A stretch of DNA of 64,000 bases, taken from positions 840,815-904,814 of the forward strand of contig NZ_WELK01000001.1 in NCBI RefSeq assembly GCF_009799925.1. The letters are read 5' to 3'. The stretch comes from Pseudomonas sp. R-28-1W-6. Lineage in GTDB: Bacteria; Pseudomonadota; Gammaproteobacteria; Pseudomonadales; Pseudomonadaceae. The translations under genes were made by a program, and so were the position numbers. A model generated the notes under the pieces. The model searched no databases and was not told the DNA's origin. It saw only the letters and a program-made list of their open reading frames with translations. This document shows positions 49,275 through 58,081 of this stretch, piece by piece; position 1 is the stretch's first letter, and the number at the start of each line of letters is the position of its first letter.

Positions 49275-49305
49275 ACAAAAAAGCCCGCCGATTGGCGGGC
49301 TTTTT
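49275..49305. terminator. Bidirectional terminator between trpC and vfr
   Basis: GCCCGCC and GGCGGGC with a 4-nt loop, flanked by A6 on the left and T5 on the right, so it works for both converging genes. Confidence 0.92.
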
Positions 49306-49342
49306 CATTTGTCGGGACTTGGCCGACGCGCAGCCGTCCCGA

Positions 49343-49987
49343 TCAGCGGGTGCCGAAGACCACCATGGTCTTGCCTTTCACATGCACCAGGCCCTGTTCT
49401 TCCAGGGACTTGAGCACGCGGCCGACCATCTCGCGGGAGCAGCCGACGATGCGGCCGATTTCCTGGCGGGTGATCTTGATTTGCATGCCATCCGGGTGGG
49501 TCATGGCGTCCGGCTGCTTGCACAGGTCGAGCAGGGTGCGGGCCACGCGGCCGGTGACGTCGAGGAAGGCCAGGTCGCCGACCTTGCGCGTGGTGTTGCG
49601 CAGGCGGTCGGCCATCTGGCTGCCGAGGGTGTAGAGGATTTCCGGGTCCTGCTGGGTCAGCTCGCGGAACTTGGCGTAGCTCAGCTCCGCCACTTCGCAT
49701 TCGGTCTTGGCGCGCACCCAGGCGCTGCGCTCCTTCTCGCTGCCGTCCTTCTCGAACAGGCCCATTTCGCCGAAGAAGTCGCCGGAGTTGAGATAGGCGA
49801 TGATCATTTCCCGGCCATCGTCGTCTTCGATCAGGATGGTGACCGAACCCTTGACGATGAAGAACAGGGTTTCGCAGCGATCACCTGCATAGATGATGGT
49901 GCTTTTGGCGGTGTAGCGGCGGCGATGGCAATGTGCGAGGAGTTTGTCGAGGTTCTTGATTTTAGGTGTAAGGGTAATAGCTACCAT
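49343..49987 (-). CDS. vfr: cAMP-binding transcription factor Vfr (CRP homologue)
   Basis: 214 residues from the ATG at 49985-49987 ([20 protein letters not shown]), the exact length of P. aeruginosa Vfr. Cyclic-nucleotide domain with the phosphate-binding cassette [12 protein letters not shown] and ERSAW, a long dimer helix, and the helix-turn-helix [29 protein letters not shown]. In P. aeruginosa it controls virulence and surface responses on cAMP; in other pseudomonads its targets are less clear. It lies between trpC (convergent) and an OsmC gene (divergent, 241 bp away). Confidence 0.97.
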   Translation of the reverse strand: MVAITLTPKIKNLDKLLAHCHRRRYTAKSTIIYAGDRCETLFFIVKGSVTILIEDDDGREMIIAYLNSGDFFGEMGLFEKDGSEKERSAWVRAKTECEVAELSYAKFRELTQQDPEILYTLGSQMADRLRNTTRKVGDLAFLDVTGRVARTLLDLCKQPDAMTHPDGMQIKITRQEIGRIVGCSREMVGRVLKSLEEQGLVHVKGKTMVVFGTR

Positions 49988-50228
49988 GCCCGAGTCCCGA
50001 AGAAAAAAAGAGTAAGCCTTTGTCCAACAGGCGATTTTTTTATTAGTTATCTGAACAAGTGTGCCAGTTATCCGCCGCCAGCTTAACAGACCGGATAGGT
50101 GCAGCAAGCCGATTTGCGACGTAGCTAACACTGCCTGCCGCTAAACTGCCTCGCCCCGCCTGGAGCTGGCGCGGTAGAGCGCTGTGATAAGCTGGGCGCC
50201 TTTTTTCGGGCAGTGGAGAATCCAGGCG

Positions 50229-50666
50229 ATGAAAGCGCGCATTCAATGGGCCGGCGAGGCGATGTTCCTCGGCGAATCGGGCAGCGGTCACGTGGTGGTG
50301 ATGGACGGCCCGCCGGAGGCTGGCGGTCGCAACCTCGGCGTGCGGCCCATGGAGATGGTGCTGCTCGGCCTGGGTGGCTGCAGCAACTTCGACGTGGTCA
50401 GCATCCTCAAGAAGTCGCGCCAGCCGGTGGAGAGCTGCGAGGCCTTCCTCGAGGCCGAGCGCGCCGACGAGGATCCCAAGGTGTTCACCAAGATTCACCT
50501 GCACTTCGTGGTCAAGGGCCGTGGCCTGAAAGAGGCTCAGGTCAAGCGCGCGGTGGAGCTGTCGGCGGAGAAGTACTGCTCGGCCTCGATCATGCTCGGC
50601 CGCGCCGGCGTCGAGATCAGCCATGACTACGAAATCGTCGAACTGGGCGCAACCGTTTCGGCCTGA
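50229..50666 (+). CDS. OsmC family redox protein
   Basis: 145 residues from the ATG at 50229 ([21 protein letters not shown]); the frame is open 15 codons further but without a ribosome site. Family motifs: [24 protein letters not shown] with the first redox Cys, and [18 protein letters not shown] with the second. This arrangement is of the YhfA branch more than of OsmC/Ohr peroxidases, so peroxidase activity is uncertain. In PAO1 the same position (PA0653) holds an uncharacterised protein. Confidence 0.9.
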   Translation: MKARIQWAGEAMFLGESGSGHVVVMDGPPEAGGRNLGVRPMEMVLLGLGGCSNFDVVSILKKSRQPVESCEAFLEAERADEDPKVFTKIHLHFVVKGRGLKEAQVKRAVELSAEKYCSASIMLGRAGVEISHDYEIVELGATVSA

Positions 50667-50696
50667 CACCCGCGCATCACAAAGGCGGCCTAGACT

Positions 50697-50726
50697 CTGG
50701 CAGTCGGGGCCGCCGCTCTGCATAAT
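50697..50726 (+). promoter_or_regulatory. Candidate speD promoter
   Basis: CTGGCA (50697-50702), an 18-bp spacer and CATAAT (50721-50726), about 160 bp before the speD start. The rest of the 217-bp gap after the OsmC gene is a long untranslated leader with a TACGCAGCTGCGT hairpin, for which no known riboswitch is recognised. Confidence 0.4.
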
Positions 50727-50883
50727 GCGCGCCTTTTTCGGGGCCGCCCCGGCGCCCCGCAGCACATACCCACAATCGCCATCGCGAAGAGGTGTTAACC
50801 GTCCTACGCAGCTGCGTCGTTCGCAGTTGACGGGCATGCTCGATCACGCGGCAGAGCCGCATCCACACAGAGAGTTTTCAACG

Positions 50884-51678
50884 GTGAAAAGCAAACTCAA
50901 GCTCCACGGGTTCAACAACCTGACGAAGACCTTGAGCTTCAACATCTATGACATCTGCTACGCGGAAACGCCGGAAGACCAGCAGGCCTACGTCCAGTAC
51001 ATCAACACCGAGTACGACGCCGAGCGCCTGACGCAGATCCTCACCGATGTTGTCGACATCATCGGCGCCAATATCCTGAACATCGCCCGTCAGGACTACG
51101 ACCCGCAAGGCGCCAGCGTGACCATCCTGATCTCCGAGCAGCCGGTCACCCCGACCGACAGCCAGATCGAGGAGTCGCCCGGGCCGCTGCCGGAGACCAT
51201 CCTGGCGCACCTGGACAAGAGCCACATCACCGTACACACCTACCCGGAAATCCATCCGGTCGAGGGCATCGCGACGTTCCGCGTGGATATCGACGTGTCC
51301 ACCTGCGGGGTGATCTCGCCGCTGAAGGCGCTCAACTACCTGATCCACCAGTTCGACTCGGACATCGTCACCGTCGACTACCGGGTGCGCGGCTTCACCC
51401 GCGACGTGGAAGGCAAGAAGCACTTCATCGACCACGAGATCAACTCGATCCAGAACTACCTCTCCGAGGACACCCGGGACGCCTACCAGATGACGGACGT
51501 CAACGTGTACCAGGAGAACCTGTTCCACACCAAGATGCTGCTCAAGGACTTCGAGCTGGACAACTACCTGTTCGGCGATGCGGCCAGCAACCTGACCGCC
51601 GAGCAGCGCCAGCAGATCGAGGCGCGCGTGCGCCATGAAATGCTGGAGATCTTCTACGCGCGCAACATGCCGCGCTGA
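50884..51678 (+). CDS. speD: S-adenosylmethionine decarboxylase proenzyme (GTG start)
   Basis: 264 residues from the GTG at 50884 (read [20 protein letters not shown]), the usual length of the gammaproteobacterial type; the longer frame upstream has no support. Self-cleavage occurs before S113 in [13 protein letters not shown], turning the Ser into the pyruvoyl cofactor. It supplies decarboxylated SAM for spermidine synthesis. Cleavage and substrate residues (including the Cys in VSTCGVISP) are present. A perfect bidirectional terminator follows. Confidence 0.97.
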   Translation: MKSKLKLHGFNNLTKTLSFNIYDICYAETPEDQQAYVQYINTEYDAERLTQILTDVVDIIGANILNIARQDYDPQGASVTILISEQPVTPTDSQIEESPGPLPETILAHLDKSHITVHTYPEIHPVEGIATFRVDIDVSTCGVISPLKALNYLIHQFDSDIVTVDYRVRGFTRDVEGKKHFIDHEINSIQNYLSEDTRDAYQMTDVNVYQENLFHTKMLLKDFELDNYLFGDAASNLTAEQRQQIEARVRHEMLEIFYARNMPR

Positions 51679-51691
51679 TTGTCCCGCAACG

Positions 51692-51719
51692 AAAAAGGGC
51701 GCCCAGCGGCGCCCTTTTT
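51692..51719. terminator. Bidirectional terminator between speD and coq7
   Basis: A perfect 12-bp stem, AAAAAGGGCGCC and GGCGCCCTTTTT with a 4-nt loop, working for both convergent genes. Confidence 0.95.
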
Positions 51720-51730
51720 CATGTCCGCGA

Positions 51731-52378
51731 TTAAATGCGGTAGGTGCTCTTGGTCATCACCTTGGACAGCAGGCTCATGCCCAGCTTGACCGGCGCCGGG
51801 AAGCGCAGGCCGCCGGCCTCGAGGGCGCTGGTGGCGTGGTGTTCCTCGTCCTCGCGCATCTGTTCGAGGATGGCGCGGGTCTTGGCGTCGTCGTGGGGAA
51901 TCTGCTCCAGGTGTTCGTCCAGGTGCTTGACCACCTGATCCTCGGTGGCGGCGACGAAGCCCAGGCTGACCCGGTCGCTGATCAGCCCGGCAACCGCGCC
52001 GACGCCGAAGGACAGGCCATAGAACAGCGGGTTGAGCACGCTCGGGTGGCTGCCCAGTTCGCGGATGCGCTGCTCGCACCAGGCCAGGTGATCGATTTCC
52101 TCGTCGGCGGCATGCTCCATGGCCTTGCGCACCTGCGGCAGCTTGGCGGTCAGCGCCTGACCCTGGTACAGCGCCTGGGCGCAGACCTCGCCGGTGTGGT
52201 TGATGCGCATCAGTCCGGCCACATGGCGGGCATCGTCAGCGCTCAGCGCCGCCTCGTTCTGCACGATGGCCGGCGACGGGCGCGCCGGCGCGCCGCTGAA
52301 CGGCAGCAGGGTGCGCATGGCGGCATCGGCCTGCATCAGCAGGCGGTCGACGGGGGAAAACTGGCGTTCGCTGGTCAT
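51731..52378 (-). CDS. coq7: 3-demethoxyubiquinol 3-hydroxylase
   Basis: 215 residues from the ATG at 52376-52378 ([21 protein letters not shown]); the ORF extends upstream to 52447 but that start has no ribosome site. Diiron carboxylate protein with the ligands in [29 protein letters not shown] and [16 protein letters not shown]. It hydroxylates the penultimate ubiquinone intermediate. The alternative E. coli-type UbiF is absent from this locus, consistent with pseudomonads using Coq7. Confidence 0.95.
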   Translation of the reverse strand: MTSERQFSPVDRLLMQADAAMRTLLPFSGAPARPSPAIVQNEAALSADDARHVAGLMRINHTGEVCAQALYQGQALTAKLPQVRKAMEHAADEEIDHLAWCEQRIRELGSHPSVLNPLFYGLSFGVGAVAGLISDRVSLGFVAATEDQVVKHLDEHLEQIPHDDAKTRAILEQMREDEEHHATSALEAGGLRFPAPVKLGMSLLSKVMTKSTYRI

Positions 52379-52530
52379 GGTCGTCTCCACGGAAAGCATA
52401 CCGGGCAGTTTACCTGAACCCCCGGGCAGAAAAATGACCGGCGACAAGAGGCCGCAGGACGGGCAGCGAGGGTGTATATGAGCTTTTCCAGCCAGGATCA
52501 GCTTTCACTGCCAGGGCTGGCGGTTCTGCC

Positions 52531-52589
52531 TAGGGGCGCCGCGCGCACCCGAGGCCCACGCGTGGTTTGCGGTGCGCACGGCGCCCCTA
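52531..52589. repeat. Variant of the GTAGGGTGCGC repeat (TAGGGGCGCC type)
   Basis: TAGGGGCGCC at the left faces GGCGCCCCTA-type bases at the right, around inner arms CGCGCACC and GGTGCGCA. The same layout as the copies at 34548 and 54532, with GGGG/CCCC replacing GGGT/ACCC. It lies between coq7 and hinT. Confidence 0.7.
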
Positions 52590-52610
52590 CAGGAGATCGT
52601 GAGCAGGCGC

Positions 52611-52949
52611 TCAGCCGGGCGGCCAGTGCATCTGGCGCTGGCCGAGCACGTGCATGTGGATGTGGTAGACGGTCTGCCCGCCCTGTTCGTTGCAGTTCAT
52701 CGCCACGCGGAAACCCTCGGCGCAGCCGAGCTCCCGGGCCAGGCGCTGGGCGGTGTAGACGACATGCCCGAGCAGGGGGCGGTCGTCTTCGCTGAGGTCG
52801 CCCAGGGTGGCGATGTGGCGCTTGGGGATCACCAGGAAATGCACCGGCGCCTGCGGGCCGATGTCGTGGAAGGCGAACACCTGGTCGTCTTCGTAAATCT
52901 TGCGCGCGGGAATTTCCCCGGCGACGATCTTGCAGAACAGACAGTCCAC
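52611..52949 (-). CDS. hinT: HIT family purine nucleoside phosphoramidase (HinT, GTG start)
   Basis: 112 residues from the GTG at 52947-52949, with a near-perfect GGAGG 6 bp upstream. HIT motif HIHMHVLG with its three His; FCKIVAGEIPA and IGPQAPVHFLVIPKRHI are typical of HinT. It hydrolyses adenosine phosphoramidates and aminoacyl-adenylates. It is divergent from an AAA+ ATPase gene with 88 bp between. Confidence 0.93.
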   Translation of the reverse strand: MDCLFCKIVAGEIPARKIYEDDQVFAFHDIGPQAPVHFLVIPKRHIATLGDLSEDDRPLLGHVVYTAQRLARELGCAEGFRVAMNCNEQGGQTVYHIHMHVLGQRQMHWPPG

Positions 52950-53037
52950 GGGTATTCCTCCAGGCGCTTTCGGTATCCTGTGAGTGTAATGGCGCGTATC
53001 GGCCCCGGCCAGCCGGCGGGGCGCACAAGGAGTGGCG

Positions 53038-54519
53038 GTGAAGAACGATATTCATGATCTGGGCCTGGTGCTCGACTCCAGGGTCAAGCTGGTGGTGATC
53101 GAGTCCTGGGACGAGAAGCGCGTGCTGGAGACCCTGACCGGTCTGGCGGTCAAGCGCGGCCTCGGCCTGTTCACCTGGTCGGTGACCGAGGGCCTGCAGC
53201 GCCTGGGTTTCGGTGGCGAGCCGGCCGGCGTCGGCGAGAGCTTCGAGGCCGAGGCGGCGCTCAGCCTGATCAAGCACGACCCGCAGCCCAACCTGTACGT
53301 GCTGTGCGACCTGCATCCGTTCCTCGCCGACAACCCCAAACTGGTGCGCCTGCTCAAGGAAATCGCGATGAACGAGGCCGGGCACAAGCCGACCCTGGTG
53401 CTGGTTTCGCATGCCCTCAAGCTGCCCGCGGAAGTGCAGCGCTATGCCGCACGCTTCAGCCTGGCGCTGCCCAGCGAGGAGGAGCTGCTGGCCATCGTCC
53501 GCGACGAGGCGACGCGTTGGAGCGAACTCAACCGCGGCGCGCGGGTACGCACCGACAACCGTACCCTGCAGCAGGTGGTGAAGAACCTGCGCGGCATGAG
53601 CCACGCCGAAGCGCGGGCACTGGCGCGCAACGTGATCTGCGACGATGGCGCGATCACCCAGGAAGACCTGCCGGAGCTGAACAAGACCAAGTTCCAGCTG
53701 CTCGACCTGGAGGGCGTGCTCAGCTTCGAATACGACACCGCGCAGTTCGCCGAAGTCGGCGGCCTGGGCAATCTCAAGCGCTGGCTGGGCGAGCGCCAGG
53801 ACAGCTTCCTCGCCGGCAAGGCCGCGGACATGCCCAAGGGCCTGCTGCTGGTCGGCGTGCAGGGCGGCGGCAAGAGCCTGGCGGCCAAGGCGGTGGCCGG
53901 CCTGTGGGGCCTGCCGCTGCTGCGTCTGGACTTCGCCAGCCTGTACAACAAGTTCTTCGGCGAGACCGAGCGCAACCTGCGCGAGGCGCTCAAGCTGGCC
54001 GAGCAGATGGCGCCCTGCGTGCTGTGGATGGATGAGCTGGAGAAGGGCCTGTCCGCCGGCGACCATGACGAAGGCGTCGGCCAGCGCGTGCTCGGCACCC
54101 TGCTGACCTGGATGGCCGAGCGCAAGGCGCCGGTGTTCATGGTCGCCACCGCCAACGCCATTCACCGCCTGCCGCCGGAGCTGGTGCGCAAGGGCCGGTT
54201 CGACGAGCTGTTCTTCGTCGACCTGCCGGATGCGCTGGTGCGCGCGGACATCTTCGCCATCCACCTGCGCCGCCGCGAGCTGGACCCGCAGCAGTTCGAC
54301 CTGGCCGAACTGGCGGCGACCTGCGCCGGCTTTTCCGGCGCGGAGATCGAGCAGGTGGTGGTCAGTGCCCTGTACGCGGCGCAGGCCCGCCAGCAAGCGG
54401 TGGACCAGGCCCTGCTGCTGCACACTATCCAGGCCACGGCGCCGCTGTCGGTGGTGATGGCCGAGGATCTGGCCGCCCTGCGCGCCTGGGCCGCCGGGCG
54501 TACGGTCAGTGCCGGCTAA
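53038..54519 (+). CDS. AAA+ ATPase of unknown role (GTG start)
   Basis: 493 residues from the GTG at 53038, 5 bp after AAGGAG; a GTG six bases earlier overlaps that ribosome site and is less likely. The N-terminal ~240 residues are a family-specific domain (VKLVVIESWDEKRVLETLTGLA at its start) that resembles a degenerate ATPase fold. A classical AAA+ module follows: Walker A GVQGGGKS at 273-280, Walker B LWMDE (D332-E333), and sensor/Arg-finger region ANAIHRLPPELVRKGRFDELF, of the FtsH/Ycf46 type. It has no protease domain or membrane segment. Ycf46 proteins in cyanobacteria affect CO2 response; the role here is unknown. Confidence 0.88.
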   Translation: MKNDIHDLGLVLDSRVKLVVIESWDEKRVLETLTGLAVKRGLGLFTWSVTEGLQRLGFGGEPAGVGESFEAEAALSLIKHDPQPNLYVLCDLHPFLADNPKLVRLLKEIAMNEAGHKPTLVLVSHALKLPAEVQRYAARFSLALPSEEELLAIVRDEATRWSELNRGARVRTDNRTLQQVVKNLRGMSHAEARALARNVICDDGAITQEDLPELNKTKFQLLDLEGVLSFEYDTAQFAEVGGLGNLKRWLGERQDSFLAGKAADMPKGLLLVGVQGGGKSLAAKAVAGLWGLPLLRLDFASLYNKFFGETERNLREALKLAEQMAPCVLWMDELEKGLSAGDHDEGVGQRVLGTLLTWMAERKAPVFMVATANAIHRLPPELVRKGRFDELFFVDLPDALVRADIFAIHLRRRELDPQQFDLAELAATCAGFSGAEIEQVVVSALYAAQARQQAVDQALLLHTIQATAPLSVVMAEDLAALRAWAAGRTVSAG

Positions 54520-54531
54520 TTCAGCTCCTCG

Positions 54532-54595
54532 CGTAGGGTGCGCCGCGCGCACCGCCAGCACCGCTTGGCCTCAGGTGCGCACGGCGCACCCTACG
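54532..54595. repeat. GTAGGGTGCGC palindromic repeat, complete copy
   Basis: CGTAGGGTGCGC and GCGCACCCTACG are perfect inverted ends; inner arms are CGCGCACC and GGTGCGCA. It lies between the convergent AAA+ and SDR genes, the same position type as the copy at 34548. Confidence 0.87.
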
Positions 54596-54648
54596 TAAGA
54601 GCTGACCAGCGCAGACGTCCGAGGCTGGGAACGCGCGTGAACGCGCTG

Positions 54649-55443
54649 TCAGGCCTGGCGCGGCAGCAGCGGGCGGATGCTGCGGGCCGTGAGGTAGCGC
54701 GCCAGGGCGCGTGGCGCCAGGCGCAGCAGTAGTGGGATCAGGCGGTTGCGCCAGCCAGGGATGATGATGGCGCGGTTCTTCTCCAGGCCGCGGATCGCCA
54801 GCAGCGCCACTTCCTCCGGGTCGGCCAGCAGCTTGTGCCTGGCCAGTGGTTCGCTGCGCAGCAGGCTGTTGCGAAAGAACGGCGTGGCCACCGGCCCCGG
54901 GCACAGCACCGAGACTTTCACCCCATGGGGTGCCAGCTCGCTGCGCAGGCCTTCGGAAAAATGCAGCACATAGGCCTTGCTGGCGAAGTAGTTGCTCATC
55001 AGCGGCCCGGGCTGGAATGCCGCCAGCGAGGCGACGTTGAGAATCTGCCCGCCGCCCTGCTGCACCATGTGCTGGCCGATGGCATGGCACAGCCGGCACA
55101 GGGCCAGGATGTTCAGCTCGATCAGTTCCTGCTCGCGGCCCCAGTCCTGCTCGACGAACAGCCCGGCGGTGCCGATGCCGGCGTTGTTCACCAGCAGGTC
55201 GATGCGCCGCTCGCCCTGCTCCAGCTCCTGAATCAGGCCGGTCAGGCGCAGCGGTTCGCTCAGGTCGCAGACCCGCAGCAGCGCCTCGATGCCGAAGCGC
55301 TGGCTCAGCTCGCAGGCGACGCTCTCCAACGCCTCGCGCTGGCGTGCCACCAGGATCAGGTTGCGCCCCTTGCGCGCCAGGGCCTCGGCCAAAGCCAGGC
55401 CGAGGCCGCTGGAGGCCCCGGTAATCAGTGCATAGCTGGGCAT
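54649..55443 (-). CDS. Short-chain dehydrogenase/reductase
   Basis: 264 residues. Rossmann start LITGASSGLGLALAEAL (TGxxxGxG), NNAGIGT, catalytic NVASLAAF with Ser, and YFASKAYVLHFSEGL with the YxxxK pair. A C-terminal hydrophobic/basic stretch (AIIIPGWRNRLIPLLLRLAPRALARYL) resembles the membrane-associated DltE/YqjQ-like SDRs. The substrate cannot be inferred. Next on the strand is the DUF805 gene, 27 bp upstream. Confidence 0.9.
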   Translation of the reverse strand: MPSYALITGASSGLGLALAEALARKGRNLILVARQREALESVACELSQRFGIEALLRVCDLSEPLRLTGLIQELEQGERRIDLLVNNAGIGTAGLFVEQDWGREQELIELNILALCRLCHAIGQHMVQQGGGQILNVASLAAFQPGPLMSNYFASKAYVLHFSEGLRSELAPHGVKVSVLCPGPVATPFFRNSLLRSEPLARHKLLADPEEVALLAIRGLEKNRAIIIPGWRNRLIPLLLRLAPRALARYLTARSIRPLLPRQA

Positions 55444-55470
55444 GGGCCGTCCTGGTCGCTGGCTAACCGC

Positions 55471-56445
55471 TTATTCCTGATACTCGGGCGCGCTCTGTTC
55501 AAGTTGCGCCTCTTGCGCTCGATCGAGGTAGCCCTGATAGGACGGAACGGCGATCGCGGCGAGAATACCCAGGAGGAAAACCGCGAGCCAGGACCAGGCG
55601 AGCAGCTTGACGCCGGTGCTGTTGGGCGGCGGCGGCGGGCCGTAGCGGTTGGAATCGGTGGTGCCCGGCACGAGCAGCATGATCAGGGAGAACACGCCGC
55701 CGACCACCGGCACCAGGTTCAGCAGCAGCAGCCAGCCGGACCAGCCGATGTCATGCAGGCGTTGCACGCCGATCTGCACGCCGACCACGATGGCGCCGAT
55801 GGCCAGTGCGATAACCAGGACGATGCCGATCGCCGGCGAAATGGCGGCGCCCAGCGCGGCCAGCAGGCCCACGCCCATGGCGGCGAAGGCCATGGCCATC
55901 GACCAGCCCAGGTAGCGCACCCGGCCAATGCGTCCCGTCACGCTGAAAACCCGTAGCTCGCCGAACTCGGGCTGCGGCTCGGCGACCTGGGCCTTGGGCG
56001 TGCTGTAGGGCGAGGCGTCCAGGCTGGCGCTGGCGGCCTGCTGGGCCTGGCGCGCCAGGTACTTGTCGATGATGATGCCGCAGGCCGTGCACTCGCTGGC
56101 CTTGGCCTGCTCGTGGCCGCACTTGGGGCAGCTCATGCCGTCGCTGCTGGGCGCCGCCGCGCTGGCGGCCGGACGATGGTCGTCGGTGTCCACCAGGCCC
56201 AGGCTGGTGCTCGCTTCCGGTTCCTTGCGCACGCGCGCACCGGCCTGCTGCAGGGCGTTCAGGTACTTGTCGGCCTCGGTTTCCGCCAGGTCGCGCTTGA
56301 GCGCCACGGCGGCACCGCTGAACAGCGCCTCGATCCTGTGGCGGTCGCTCTTGAACAGGCGGGCCAGGTTGTCCTTTACCGTGTCCAGTGCCGCTTCGGG
56401 CATCAGTTCGCCGGTGAACACGATCTTGTAGCGGGCTTCGGTCAT
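55471..56445 (-). CDS. DUF805 membrane protein with N-terminal module, zinc ribbon and pilin-like C-terminal helix
   Basis: 324 residues from the ATG at 56443-56445. Residues 1-75 form a small alpha/beta module (RYKIVFTGELMPEA). A zinc-ribbon-like Cys set follows: C106, C109, C119, C122 (CPKCGHE and CTACGI). Residues ~165-275 are the DUF805 membrane domain, with a GRIGRVRYLGWSMA start and VQRLHDIGWSG motif. The C-terminus (278-324) is a further helix with GILAAIAVPSYQGYLDRAQ, which is a type IV pilin N-terminal-like sequence. No peptidase cleavage G-F/E site precedes it. Function is unknown. Confidence 0.85.
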   Translation of the reverse strand: MTEARYKIVFTGELMPEAALDTVKDNLARLFKSDRHRIEALFSGAAVALKRDLAETEADKYLNALQQAGARVRKEPEASTSLGLVDTDDHRPAASAAAPSSDGMSCPKCGHEQAKASECTACGIIIDKYLARQAQQAASASLDASPYSTPKAQVAEPQPEFGELRVFSVTGRIGRVRYLGWSMAMAFAAMGVGLLAALGAAISPAIGIVLVIALAIGAIVVGVQIGVQRLHDIGWSGWLLLLNLVPVVGGVFSLIMLLVPGTTDSNRYGPPPPPNSTGVKLLAWSWLAVFLLGILAAIAVPSYQGYLDRAQEAQLEQSAPEYQE

Positions 56446-56532
56446 GCGTGCGTCCCTGTCAGCGTGTTGGAATGTCGTGAGCCTAAGTATTTCGCCGGGT
56501 GCGGACAAGCACCCGGCTGCGCAATTTTCTGC

Positions 56533-57495
56533 TCAGCGCGGCCAGCGCTGGGCCAGTTGCCCGGCCAGGCCATGGGCGCGGCGGTATTCCGCGTCGAGGC
56601 GGGCGATCAGTTCGCTCACGCTGGGCAGGTCGCGGATGCCGCCGACGCCCTGGCCGGCCGACCACACGGTCTTCCAGGCCTTGGCTTCCTCGTCCATCGG
56701 CTTGAGCTTCTCGCCGTAATTGATGTCGCCCTTGTCCTGCAGGCGCTTGAGGTCGTAGCCGGCCTGCTCCAGGCTCTGGCGCATGAAGCTGGCCGGGACC
56801 CCGGAGACCGCCGGGGTGTGCACGATGTCGGCGGCCTGGGCATTCAGGATCATCTGCTTGTAGGCCAGGTCGGCATTGCTCTCGCGGGTGGCGATGAAGC
56901 GGCTGCCGAGGTAGGCCAGGTCGGCGCCGAGCAGCTGGGCGGCGAGGATCTCGTGGCCATTGTTCAGGCAGCCGGCCAGCAGCAGGGTCTTGTCGAAGAA
57001 CTGGCGGATCTCGGCGAGCAGGGCGAACGGGCTCCAGGTCCCAGCATGCCCGCCGGCGCCGGCGGCCACCGCGATCAGCCCGTCGACGCCTGCCTCGGCG
57101 GCCTTCTCGGCATGGCGGCGGGTGGTCACGTCATGGAACACCAGGCCGCCGTAGCTGTGCACCGCATCCACCACTTCCTTGACCGCGCCCAGGCTGGTGA
57201 TCACCAGCGGCACCTGATGCTCCACGCAGATCGCCAGGTCGGCCTGCAGGCGCGGGTTGCTGCCGTGCACGATCAGGTTCACCGCGTAGGGGGCGGCGTC
57301 GGCGTTGAGCCCGGCGGCGATTTCCTCCAGCCAGGCCTTGAAGCCGCCACTGTCGCGCTGGTTGAGGGCCGGGAAACTGCCGACCACGCCATTGTTGCAA
57401 CAGGCCAGAACCAGTGGCGGGGTGGAGACCAGGAACATCGGCGCGGCAACCACCGGCAGGCGCAGGCGTTGATCGAGCAGGGCGGGCAGGGACAT
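56533..57495 (-). CDS. Nitronate monooxygenase-family flavin oxidoreductase
   Basis: 320 residues. FMN-dependent TIM barrel: LPVVAAPMFLVSTPPLVLACC near the start, VAAGAGGHAGTW for FMN phosphate, and LGADLAYLGSRFIATRESNA. Family members oxidise nitronates such as propionate 3-nitronate or act as enoyl reductases (FabK-like), so the substrate is uncertain. It follows hemJ by 24 bp on the same strand and starts after an AGGAAGT ribosome site. Confidence 0.88.
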   Translation of the reverse strand: MSLPALLDQRLRLPVVAAPMFLVSTPPLVLACCNNGVVGSFPALNQRDSGGFKAWLEEIAAGLNADAAPYAVNLIVHGSNPRLQADLAICVEHQVPLVITSLGAVKEVVDAVHSYGGLVFHDVTTRRHAEKAAEAGVDGLIAVAAGAGGHAGTWSPFALLAEIRQFFDKTLLLAGCLNNGHEILAAQLLGADLAYLGSRFIATRESNADLAYKQMILNAQAADIVHTPAVSGVPASFMRQSLEQAGYDLKRLQDKGDINYGEKLKPMDEEAKAWKTVWSAGQGVGGIRDLPSVSELIARLDAEYRRAHGLAGQLAQRWPR

Positions 57496-57519
57496 GGGAC
57501 TTCCTCTTGTTATGGGGGC

Positions 57520-57945
57520 TCAGAAGGGCTTGACCGCCACCAGGATGACGATGCCCAGCAACAGCAGTACCGGGGCTTCATTGAACCAACGATAGAACAC
57601 ATGGCTGCGGGCGTTCTCGCCGCGGGCAAAGCGCTTGAGCTGGGCGCCGCAGGTGTGGTGGTAGCCGATCAGCACCACGACCAGCAGCAGCTTGGCGTGC
57701 AGCCAGCCCATCTGCAGCCAGGTCGGATTGAGGTAGAGCAGCCAGCCGCCGAGCAGCAAAGTGGCGATCATCGACGGGTTCATGATGCCGCGATACAGCT
57801 TGCGCTCCATCACGCAGAAGCGCTGCTGGCTGGTCTCGTCCTCGCTCATGGCGTGGTAGACGAACAGGCGCGGCAGGTAGAACAGCCCGGCGAACCAGCA
57901 GACCATGGCGATGATGTGCAGGGCCTTGACCCAGAGATAGAGCAT
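57520..57945 (-). CDS. hemJ: Protoporphyrinogen IX oxidase HemJ
   Basis: 141 residues, about four membrane helices. HemJ features: WVKALHIIAMVCWFAGLFYLPRLFVYHA with the conserved His, MERKLYRGIMNPSM, GWLHAKLLLV and YHHTCG. It oxidises protoporphyrinogen IX in the inner membrane in bacteria lacking HemG/HemY. Earlier databases call the family CopD-like or UPF0093. It is divergent from argC with 136 bp between. Confidence 0.9.
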   Translation of the reverse strand: MLYLWVKALHIIAMVCWFAGLFYLPRLFVYHAMSEDETSQQRFCVMERKLYRGIMNPSMIATLLLGGWLLYLNPTWLQMGWLHAKLLLVVVLIGYHHTCGAQLKRFARGENARSHVFYRWFNEAPVLLLLGIVILVAVKPF

Positions 57946-58081
57946 CGAAAGCTTCCCGACAGCGAATGAATAGCGTCGATAGTAGTGAAAGCCTTGTCCT
58001 TACGTCACCCTCGAGGTTGGCCGCAGCCCCGGCGGGCTTTATCATCGGCAGCCTTTCTGGATTGGCTGTGAGGGTTGAGTG

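Noticed and set aside
50043..50837. 264-codon open frame antisense to the OsmC gene
   Set aside because: Covers vfr and speD upstream regions as well as the OsmC gene; no motif or ribosome site.
52472..52795. Possible small gene of 107 codons
   Set aside because: It is made of the palindromic repeat at 52531 and the antisense of hinT; composition is Arg/Gly/Ala only.
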